A program made the translations under genes and the position numbers. Of a DNA stretch of 7,769 bases, positions 1 to 5,006 are shown one piece after another. The stretch lies in assembly GCA_036388095.1 (NCBI GenBank), contig DASVSL010000032.1:1-7769 (forward strand). The letters run 5' to 3'. Numbering within the stretch: position 1 is the first letter of the stretch; each line of letters opens with the position of its first letter. The notes below the pieces were generated by a model, which saw nothing but the letters and a program-made list of their open reading frames with translations, had not been told where the DNA came from and searched no databases. This DNA is from DASVSL01 sp036388095 (GTDB taxonomy: Bacteria; Patescibacteriota; Saccharimonadia; Saccharimonadales; Saccharimonadaceae).

Positions 1-2
1 GC

Positions 3-890
3 ACGACTCAGACGCCGCGCAAGTCCGCATCCGCCCAGTCCACCGACATGCCCAGTTCATCCACATCCGTCAACCCGCTAACCGTCAAAGACGACGGTAG
101 CTGGGTACTCGACATGAGTGCCATGAAAGACGGGGCGCTCAGCCGTGAGTGGTTCACGTTCGACACCTACCAGAAATCTGTGTACGACCAGGGTGGCGAG
201 CAGATTCCAGCCAAGGGTTGGAACGGCGAGAATGTCGCCTACACCGATCGGGTCAAGAACGCGCGCATCGAGGACGGTGTTCTCGTCATCGAGGCGCACA
301 AGGAGCGTCTCGGCGGTGCCGACTATACCAGCGGCCACGTTACGACCAAGCACAAGCTCGACGAGCAGTCCGGCACCTTCACGCTGCGGGCCAAGCTACC
401 AAGCGGTAAAGGTACGTGGCCGGCCATTTGGATGTTGCCGACAGACAATGCGTACGGCGAGACGTACATACCCGCCAAGGACGCGACGTTCGACTGGGAT
501 CTTAAGACCCGTAAGAACGGCGAGATCGACATGGTCGAAACTGGCGTCGGCCTTCGCGGCGTCATCGAGGCTGACATCCATACCTTCAACTCAGCTAAGC
601 AAGGTGCAGCCGACATTCCCGTCGGTAGCTACTCGCTCGGCGAGTCGATGTACAACTCGTTTCATGACTACAGCGCCACTCGGGACGCATCGGGCATCGT
701 CATCAAGGTCGATGACACACCCGTTTTGCGCTACCCGCGCAGCAACGATCCGGACAGCGATCCGTTCAATCAGCCGATGCATGTGCTGATGAACGTCGCC
801 GTCGGAGGTAGCATGGGCGGCACACCCAACCCAGCGGATTTCCCGCAGCGGATGGAGGTGGCATCAGTCTCGTTCGTGCCAGGTACGTAG
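3..890 (+). CDS. Glycoside hydrolase family 16 (laminarinase-like beta-glucanase), 5' partial
   Basis: The frame is open to the left edge, so the true start and any signal peptide lie outside the window. Residues below are counted from the ATG at 48, which need not be the start. The first visible residues are Ser/Thr-rich and look like a linker after an export signal (inference). The catalytic motif of GH16 is clear: E159-I-D161-M-V-E164, the ExDxxE form with the extra residue typical of laminarinase-like enzymes, where the first Glu is the nucleophile and the last the acid/base. Other family marks are 'YTSGHVTTK', 'RAKLPSGKGTWPAIWML' (W124), 'FHDYSA' and 'FNQPMHVLMNVAVGG' near the C terminus. 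The likely role is endo-hydrolysis of beta-1,3 or mixed-linked glucan outside the cell; the substrate cannot be read from sequence. GC-ending codons dominate. The gene ends in TAG and is followed nine bases later by a terminator hairpin, so it is probably the last gene of its transcript. Confidence 0.9.
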   Translation, partial: TTQTPRKSASAQSTDMPSSSTSVNPLTVKDDGSWVLDMSAMKDGALSREWFTFDTYQKSVYDQGGEQIPAKGWNGENVAYTDRVKNARIEDGVLVIEAHKERLGGADYTSGHVTTKHKLDEQSGTFTLRAKLPSGKGTWPAIWMLPTDNAYGETYIPAKDATFDWDLKTRKNGEIDMVETGVGLRGVIEADIHTFNSAKQGAADIPVGSYSLGESMYNSFHDYSATRDASGIVIKVDDTPVLRYPRSNDPDSDPFNQPMHVLMNVAVGGSMGGTPNPADFPQRMEVASVSFVPGT

Positions 891-898
891 TCCGTGCC

Positions 899-935
899 AT
901 CTCCGGTTCAGCAATGGCCCGGAGATTACTCTTTT
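899..935 (+). terminator. Intrinsic terminator after the GH16 gene
   Basis: A perfect 8-bp stem, ATCTCCGG (899-906) with CCGGAGAT (919-926), closes a 12-base loop and is followed by TACTCTTTT. It sits just after the TAG of the glycoside hydrolase gene, where a terminator is expected. An alternative pairing of GCCAT (896-900) with ATGGC (914-918) overlaps it. Confidence 0.65.
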
Positions 936-973
936 CCGGGTGCAAATGCTGCGCTTCGTCGAACGGTATAAGC

Positions 974-1064
974 TGCCGTGCGCTCGAGTATGAAAGAGAT
1001 TGGTAAGACGCCAGAAAAACGACCGGACGTTCGAAAATCTGTCGAGAGGCGGCCCATCGGCAAC
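974..1064 (+). pseudogene. ileS (fragment): Decayed fragment of the ileS 5' end
   Basis: Read as codons from 974 with two one-base gaps, this stretch matches residues 9-39 of the intact IleRS encoded from 5003. 'RALEYERDW' is followed by a broken Val codon at 1004-1005, then 'RRQKNDRTFE', a broken Lys codon at 1036-1037, and 'SVERRPIGN'. By hand, 21 of 29 intact codons give the same residue as IleRS. Most differences between the copies are at third codon positions (CTT/CTC, GAA/GAG, TAC/TAT, GAC/GAT, ACA/ACG, GTT/GTC). The two copies therefore diverged as coding sequence before this one decayed. Similarity stops abruptly at 1064; the HHGT region and everything after it are missing. An ATG at 946 lies about where a start would be expected, but the first ten residues do not align well. 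No T-box or clear ribosome binding site precedes it, only the terminator of the previous gene. It cannot produce a functional synthetase. Confidence 0.8.
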
Positions 1065-1079
1065 TGACCGAACCGGTCA
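1065..1079. repeat. Short inverted repeat at the edge of the ileS fragment
   Basis: TGACCG and CGGTCA are perfect reverse complements separated by AAC. The repeat begins on the base after the last alignable codon of the ileS fragment and ends two bases before the next hairpin. It may be a rearrangement scar, an operator or chance; position is the only reason to note it. Confidence 0.5.
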
Positions 1080-1080
1080 T

Positions 1081-1120
1081 GGGCCTCGTTTGCAGCTAGT
1101 CTGCGGGCGAGGCCTGTTTT
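1081..1120 (+). terminator. Terminator-like hairpin between the ileS fragment and the 93-aa gene
   Basis: GGCCTCGTTTGCAG (1082-1095) pairs with CTGCGGGCGAGGCC (1101-1114) around the loop CTAGT. All 14 positions pair, three of them as consecutive G-U wobbles, and a further G-U at 1081/1115 extends the stem. GTTTTA follows. The long GC-rich stem with a short U tract fits an intrinsic terminator, although the tract is only four T long. It would stop any transcript entering from the ileS fragment, which supports starting the next gene downstream of it. Confidence 0.5.
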
Positions 1121-1155
1121 ACTATGGAACGATAAACGTGAGGGATGGAGGCGGT

Positions 1156-1434
1156 ATGAACGAACACTGTACACGGCCTGCGTCTGATGGCATGGAGTTT
1201 CGGCTACGAAAGTACACTGAGCTGCCATATTATTACCAACGCCTGGGACAGGCCTGCCTCGCCGCCGGCATCCTAGACGAATTCTACGGCATCGTGGACG
1301 CCGGCTGGGAATTTGGGCCGGCCCTGCAATCGCTGAAGCTACGGCTTGCAGAAGTCCCGAGAATTGACGATGTTGATGGTTTTTTACGGCATTACGGCAT
1401 TGAGGATGAAGGAGATGACGAGGAGTGGCCATAA
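1156..1434 (+). CDS. Small acidic hypothetical protein (93 aa)
   Basis: I do not recognise a family. The frame is open from 1000, but the ATG at 1156 is preferred. It has GGAGG four bases upstream (1147-1151) and lies beyond both the decayed ileS fragment and the terminator-like hairpin at 1081-1120. A GTG at 1138 in the same frame is an alternative. The product has no signal peptide or membrane segment. Its middle, roughly residues 25-75, looks helical and includes 'YYYQRLGQACLAAGILDEFYGIVDAG'. The last ten residues are strongly acidic (IEDEGDDEEWP). Third codon positions favour G or C through most of the frame, as in the GH16 gene, which argues that it is coding. It stands alone: the next gene starts 190 bases away after two hairpins. 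It could be a cytosolic small regulator or adaptor, but nothing in the sequence fixes a function. Confidence 0.6.
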   Translation: MNEHCTRPASDGMEFRLRKYTELPYYYQRLGQACLAAGILDEFYGIVDAGWEFGPALQSLKLRLAEVPRIDDVDGFLRHYGIEDEGDDEEWP

Positions 1435-1484
1435 GGATAACGCTTCTTACCTTCGCAATCGGATTGTGAAAATAAGAAGAGTGG

Positions 1485-1505
1485 CGTGCAAGGGATACCT
1501 GCACG
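1485..1505. repeat. Stem-loop CGTGC(A)AGG-GATA-CCTGCACG
   Basis: An 8-bp stem with one bulged A (1490) and a four-base GATA loop lies 50 bases after the 93-aa gene. No T tract follows on either strand. It is separated by four bases from a second, stronger stem-loop, so the pair may form a structured RNA element or the 3' end of the upstream transcript. Confidence 0.5.
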
Positions 1506-1508
1506 GCG

Positions 1509-1535
1509 TTTATTTACCGAGGTTCGGTAAATAAG
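1509..1535. repeat. Perfect 11-bp stem-loop upstream of the large protein gene
   Basis: TTATTTACCGA (1510-1520) and TCGGTAAATAA (1524-1534) are exact reverse complements around GGT, with a further T-G pair at 1509/1535. A U tract is absent after it, so a normal terminator is unlikely. It may protect an RNA end or act as a protein binding site upstream of the gene starting at 1625. Confidence 0.55.
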
Positions 1536-1556
1536 GCTCTACGTAGTTACTCATAC

Positions 1557-1585
1557 TTGGTAATTCATGTTTGACGGAGTAAACT
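1557..1585 (+). promoter_or_regulatory. Possible promoter for the 951-aa gene
   Basis: TTGGTA (1557-1562) and TAAACT (1580-1585) are spaced 17 bases apart, each matching four of six consensus bases. Transcription would begin near 1592, leaving a 5' leader of about 30 bases without a clear Shine-Dalgarno sequence. This is a weak match and other pairs are possible. Confidence 0.25.
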
Positions 1586-1624
1586 AATCACCAAAGCGAG
1601 AGAACACAAAAAAACGATACCATA

Positions 1625-4480
1625 ATGACCCAGCGGACGCTCGATACGGTACATGAGTACCCTCACCAAACAGGTGACGGTAGTGTTAGTCATGACAGCT
1701 TGGCGCAAGACTTTCAGAATAACCCTGAAGCATATCATCCTGCGTTGCATGATCATGTACAACGACTGGTCGGTGGTGCTGCGATCCAGTCGGAGCGTGT
1801 CCATGCCCCGGGTAATGACGAGGTAACGCTTTCGGATGACCGCAAGCGCTACCTGCTAGATGCTCTCGCACAAGCTAATCTGGCAGAGGACATGATGTGG
1901 AGCTTTGAAGACGGTGAAGAGTCCGCTTATGTCCCGTACCCTGATTGGGCGCTTGATAGTAAGGATATACTGTATCTGCTTGAGCAAGATAATGCCTATA
2001 TTGTCGGCAATGAACTGTTTAATCAGCCAGGTCCTTTTTCGGCGGATATTGCCCAGAAACTGATTGACTTACATCGTGAAGACATACTAGCGATGTGCGC
2101 TGAAAAATTTGAGGGCATCAATATTCGTGACCTCGCAACGAACGCGATCGACCGAGGATACTGGGACGTCGCGTTAGAATATGCGAGGAAGTTAGATATT
2201 GAGTCTCAGCGTATCATCGTCGACATTATTTTGCAGACTGGCAGTCGGCAAGAACTTGAGGTGATTTGCCAATGCATCGACGCACTGCCTGGGGTAGACC
2301 ACACTAAGATCGCCGATTGTATGTTAGCCGCGGGTATGACGACAGAGCTAGCGCACCAGCTGTATCGTTTTCGAAACCTCGACATCAGCATTGCGCATAA
2401 ACTTCTCGAGGTTGGTGAAGCCTATCGGTTTGGAGTCGATGTTGCATTGGCGGCTAGTTCGTTCGGCGCCGATGGAGGCGAAAAAGTGGCACGGGCTTTG
2501 ATGGCCGGCAATAGGGCGAGTATCGTCTCGGAGTACATTAACAAATTTGAGGGTATCACCCCGGCGACGATCTATGAGCTGATGGAAGAAGGGATGGTTG
2601 AGATAACCTACCTAGAGATACCTGGGGTCGATGAAGCACGTGTCGTTTGGGCAATGCTTGCCCAAAATGAAATCTACACCTTAGCCGGTGCACTGGACCG
2701 ACTGCATGAGACGGACATCGTGGAGCTGTTTCAAGTCTTGCTTGAGCGTAATCTAAATACGATCAGACGCGTCCCTCAGCCAGTTCTTGATGATATGGTC
2801 GCCAATCATGGCGACACGCTCCGACCGATGCTGGCTGCATATTCTGAAACGGAATTATTCGATCACGACAGGGCTGATGATCAAGGCTTTGAGCAGTTTC
2901 GTTGTTTTTCGGTTGAGGTGTTGGGCGATCAAGCTCCAGATTTTATGAGAATACAGGGTGAACTGTTTGGCAATAATGGCACCATCGAATCAGCCGCCGC
3001 ACTCAAAAATCTACTTGAGGGCACGATCTCGGCCGAGATTAAGTTGCTGGGGGTGACCGATACCGGCCTAGAAGGCGTCGAGCAGCTGAAAAACATACTC
3101 GTCAGATTGAAAGAAAAGCTTCGCAGCTGTCAGTTCGGCGAAGACGTCGAAACCTTGCTTGGTGAATCAAAGATTGCCCGGGCTGTCTTCATGGACGTGA
3201 CCGAGTACCAGGACCGTGACGGCTATGGGGACCATAGCGAATTCGCTTTACGTAAGAAGATTCAGTATCGCAATAAAGCCGTTCAGCAAGACCTCATCGA
3301 ACCAATGTATGACGAGTATGTGCCGAGCAAAACCTACGAAATTCTGACGATCAAGCACGATAAAGACCGCGAGACGTGGCCCCAGGACCTGGTCGACAGG
3401 TACCAGGTACTCGTCGCTGATATCAATGCCGCGGCCGAAGCCTATGCCTCACGTGGTGGGTTCGCCCGGCTAAACGAAGACTTGCGACAACAGGTCGGTG
3501 AGGTCATCACAAAGCTCGAGACTCAGCTCGATTCGGTAGACCCGTCCGATCCGGCAGCTCCTCACAAAGTGCGCGGACTGACGGCCAAACTCGAGCGCTT
3601 GCAAGGGTATGTCGCGCGCACCGAATCAGATACACCCGGAAACAAACGGGCTTTTTCGCGACCGCATGAATTCCGCCAGGCATTTACCGACCTCGAGCCA
3701 TACGACGAGCTACATCCTAAGATGCGACAGATGATATTCGCCTGGGCGATGCATAAAAATTCCGATACCGAGCGCTCACAAGTGTACTTTCCGACTGAGC
3801 CATCGGTTGAAAGCATTGCTGATGTGCGTGAAATGATAGATCACATCGTCAACCAAGAAACGTTTGGTACATACTTTACTGATAAAAAAGAGGCGTTGAA
3901 GTTCAAACGTATGTCGAGCACGAAAGCACTCGAAGAAGGCTTGAACCGCCACCAGAAAAAAGCGGAGCGCGGTGATGTGACTCAAATCCAATTTATTCCG
4001 ACACGCGGTAGTCTGCTCGAAATCTCAGGTCAGATAGCTGATGCGTGTTGGGCCGATCAAAACGATAGTATCGCCGAAGATAACTTTAATTTCACGGCTT
4101 TGATCATGCGCGCCCGGCCCGGAACGAAGCACGAACGGTTAGTTGGCGCTGGGCTACTGATTGAGACGACTGATGATCTTACGGGCGAGGATGTTCTGGT
4201 GCTTCGCGGAACGAATCCGACGGAAAACTACATCAATAAAGTCGATGTCGCTGATTTTTATCAGGCCATCACGTCGTACGTCAAAGACCTGGCGGAGGCT
4301 CGTGGTATGAAGCCGGCGATCGTGATAGACGATCATACAGGCGGCTCAGGTACAAATCGTCCTGTCTTGTTCGAGCACCTAAGTTCAATAAAACGGACGT
4401 TAACGCGGGTAAATGTCGATGCCTACGATACGACCTTCAACGGTTATGACATTACGCAGGATACGTACGCGTTAGCCTAG
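1625..4480 (+). CDS. Large helical-repeat protein with conserved C-terminal domain, function unknown (951 aa)
   Basis: No signal peptide or membrane segment is visible, so it is probably cytosolic. Residues 138-387 form about nine degenerate repeats of 24-33 residues, each reading like helix-turn-helix. Repeats at F138, I166, H226, S255 and P313 keep the pattern 'IA-LI/LL-G---V---L--F-GI', and 'KFEGI' occurs exactly twice (161-165 and 307-311). This suggests an alpha-solenoid. A mainly helical middle follows, then charged, coiled-coil-like segments around 600-660. The C-terminal domain (about 680-951) has 'TRGSLLEISGQIADACW' (C808), 'VGAGLLIE', 'VLVLRGTNPTENYI' (N864, P865) and 'DDHTGGSGTNRP' (H904, N911). 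I recall this repeat-plus-C-domain architecture from Patescibacteria proteins of unknown function. Cys before His before Asn is the order seen in papain-like enzymes, but catalysis here is speculation. The ATG at 1625 has no good Shine-Dalgarno sequence; it is chosen as the first start of the open frame. Codon use is more AT-rich than in the GH16 gene, especially in the first half. Confidence 0.85.
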   Translation: MTQRTLDTVHEYPHQTGDGSVSHDSLAQDFQNNPEAYHPALHDHVQRLVGGAAIQSERVHAPGNDEVTLSDDRKRYLLDALAQANLAEDMMWSFEDGEESAYVPYPDWALDSKDILYLLEQDNAYIVGNELFNQPGPFSADIAQKLIDLHREDILAMCAEKFEGINIRDLATNAIDRGYWDVALEYARKLDIESQRIIVDIILQTGSRQELEVICQCIDALPGVDHTKIADCMLAAGMTTELAHQLYRFRNLDISIAHKLLEVGEAYRFGVDVALAASSFGADGGEKVARALMAGNRASIVSEYINKFEGITPATIYELMEEGMVEITYLEIPGVDEARVVWAMLAQNEIYTLAGALDRLHETDIVELFQVLLERNLNTIRRVPQPVLDDMVANHGDTLRPMLAAYSETELFDHDRADDQGFEQFRCFSVEVLGDQAPDFMRIQGELFGNNGTIESAAALKNLLEGTISAEIKLLGVTDTGLEGVEQLKNILVRLKEKLRSCQFGEDVETLLGESKIARAVFMDVTEYQDRDGYGDHSEFALRKKIQYRNKAVQQDLIEPMYDEYVPSKTYEILTIKHDKDRETWPQDLVDRYQVLVADINAAAEAYASRGGFARLNEDLRQQVGEVITKLETQLDSVDPSDPAAPHKVRGLTAKLERLQGYVARTESDTPGNKRAFSRPHEFRQAFTDLEPYDELHPKMRQMIFAWAMHKNSDTERSQVYFPTEPSVESIADVREMIDHIVNQETFGTYFTDKKEALKFKRMSSTKALEEGLNRHQKKAERGDVTQIQFIPTRGSLLEISGQIADACWADQNDSIAEDNFNFTALIMRARPGTKHERLVGAGLLIETTDDLTGEDVLVLRGTNPTENYINKVDVADFYQAITSYVKDLAEARGMKPAIVIDDHTGGSGTNRPVLFEHLSSIKRTLTRVNVDAYDTTFNGYDITQDTYALA

Positions 4481-4486
4481 TGAATC

Positions 4487-4516
4487 TTGCGTAGCGCTGC
4501 AAGGAAGCGTTACAAT
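4487..4516 (+). promoter_or_regulatory. Possible promoter for the T-box leader
   Basis: TTGCGT (4487-4492) and TACAAT (4511-4516) are 18 bases apart. The -10 box matches five of six consensus bases, the -35 only three. A start near 4523 would place the whole predicted T-box leader, including stem I from 4526, in the transcript. The competing pair TTGAGT (4532) and TAGATA (4557) has 19-base spacing and would cut stem I off, so it is less attractive. Confidence 0.35.
4491..4513 (+). repeat. Stem-loop after the 951-aa gene
   Basis: GTAGCGCT (4491-4498) pairs with AGCGTTAC (4506-4513) over 8 bp with one G-U, around a 7-base loop, starting 11 bases after the TAG stop. No U tract follows. It may mark the 3' end of the large protein's transcript, and its right arm overlaps the candidate -10 box of the ileS leader. 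Confidence 0.4.
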
Positions 4517-4649
4517 GAAAGGCAATCCGTTTGAGTGGCTATCACCCACGAATCAATAGATACGGAGCGGGAAAAACAGTCATTGACCTAGTAGACCCCG
4601 CCGGCGCCGGCACGACAGACCGGACAAATAAGTGCTAAGAAGTAGGGGT

Positions 4650-4673
4650 CCCCATAAAACACGTTTTATGGGG
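4650..4673 (+). repeat. Perfect 11-bp hairpin within the T-box leader (stem III position)
   Basis: CCCCATAAAAC (4650-4660) and GTTTTATGGGG (4663-4673) are exact reverse complements. The hairpin sits 19 bases before the discriminator, where stem III lies in many T-box leaders. TAAAAATCTCTTTTT follows it. In isolation it resembles a terminator, but the T run starts 10 bases after the stem, so a structural role in the leader is preferred. Confidence 0.6.
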
Positions 4674-4678
4674 TAAAA

Positions 4679-4761
4679 ATCTCTTTTTAGAAACTGGATG
4701 GTACCGTCCGAGATATCGGATTCCAGTGACTAAACAGGGATTTTTGTAGTTTAAAGGAGAT
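4679..4761 (+). promoter_or_regulatory. Candidate Shine-Dalgarno sequestering helix
   Basis: ATCTCTTTT (4679-4687) can pair with AAAGGAGAT (4753-4761) over 9 bp with one G-U. It would hide the AGGAG (4755-4759) that lies seven bases before the ATG at 4767. The same ATCTC segment could instead sit in the loop of a small TAAAAA/TTTTTA hairpin (4674-4689). Which form prevails, and whether tRNA binding to the enclosed discriminator switches between them, cannot be settled by eye. A weak terminator, GGATTCC (4718-4724) with GGGATTT (4737-4743), is an alternative. Confidence 0.4.
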
Positions 4762-4766
4762 AAGAA

Positions 4767-5006
4767 ATGAGTGAAATGGGTCCAGAGAGTCGTCCTACCG
4801 TTCCAGGTATGGAGTTAGCCGATACTTCGATTCCTGAAATGTCTTCCGAAGAGTACCTTGCCCGGTACCGCGAGTATATGAAATCAGTTCCTGAAGAAAA
4901 CGTCATGATGATCTCCGGCTGTCTAATCGAAATAGAAGACGACTTAAATGCCTTTAACGATTTCGTTACCGCATCTCAACTATCAAAACGACAGGGCTCA
5001 CAATGA
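4767..5006 (+). CDS. Small acidic hypothetical protein (79 aa), co-translated with ileS
   Basis: I do not recognise a family. The start is secure: AGGAG at 4755-4759 is seven bases upstream of the ATG, directly after the T-box discriminator. The stop TGA overlaps the ileS start in ATGA (5003-5006), so the two are probably translationally coupled and both controlled by the tRNA-Ile T-box. The product is acidic and cytosolic. The first 25 residues are probably unstructured (Pro, Ser, Glu, Met rich). They are followed by 'SSEEYLARYREYMKSVPEENVMM' and 'CLIEIEDDLNAFNDFV', which look like two amphipathic helices, and a short basic end. It has only four Ile residues, not clustered, so it is not an attenuation leader peptide. 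It may be an IleRS partner or a stress-response protein made when tRNA-Ile charging drops; that is inferred from position alone. Confidence 0.8.
   Translation: MSEMGPESRPTVPGMELADTSIPEMSSEEYLARYREYMKSVPEENVMMISGCLIEIEDDLNAFNDFVTASQLSKRQGSQ

Larger units (their letters stand above)
4526..4762 (+). promoter_or_regulatory. T-box riboswitch, predicted tRNA-Ile responsive
   Basis: The discriminator hairpin at 4693-4727 is textbook. ACTGGA (4693-4698) pairs perfectly with TCCAGT (4722-4727). The seven-base bulge TGGTACC (4699-4705) is exactly the T-box consensus UGGNACC. GTCCGA (4706-4711) then pairs with TCGGAT (4716-4721) around a GATA loop. The variable bulge base is U, which pairs with discriminator A, the base in tRNA-Ile. 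Upstream, TCCGT (4526-4530) pairs with ACGGA (4562-4566) and GTGG (4535-4538) with CCAC (4546-4549). This leaves an asymmetric internal loop whose 3' side holds AUC (4552-4554) followed by A, suiting a short stem I with an Ile specifier. A second stem joins GACCCC (4594-4599) to GGGGTC (4645-4650); a third is the perfect hairpin 4650-4673. The genes controlled are the 79-aa protein and ileS. Since the element ends close to a strong ribosome binding site, control of translation, as in actinobacterial ileS T-boxes, is plausible. Stem assignments upstream of the discriminator are less certain. Confidence 0.82.

Noticed and set aside
145..789. 214-residue open frame on the plus strand inside the GH16 gene
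   Set aside because: The product is almost entirely Arg, Ser and Thr, the usual result of reading a GC-rich gene out of frame; the GH16 frame carries the catalytic motif.
1000..1434. Longer version of the small gene starting at the ATG at 1000
   Set aside because: Its first residues are the decayed ileS codons between two deletions, and the frame then crosses a terminator-like hairpin; the GGAGG before 1156 marks a better start.
926..1504. 192-residue open frame on the minus strand over the ileS relic and the 93-aa gene
   Set aside because: Low-complexity Arg/His/Ser-rich product, no ribosome binding site, and it runs across the terminator-like hairpin and both plus-strand features.
4600..4611. 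12-base palindrome GCCGGCGCCGGC as a protein binding or recombination site
   Set aside because: It lies inside the predicted second stem of the T-box leader, where GC-rich self-complementarity is expected; nothing else supports a separate site.
4650..4688. Hairpin 4650-4673 plus T run read as an ordinary intrinsic terminator
   Set aside because: The T run begins 10 bases after the stem, and the hairpin fits the stem III position of the T-box leader better.
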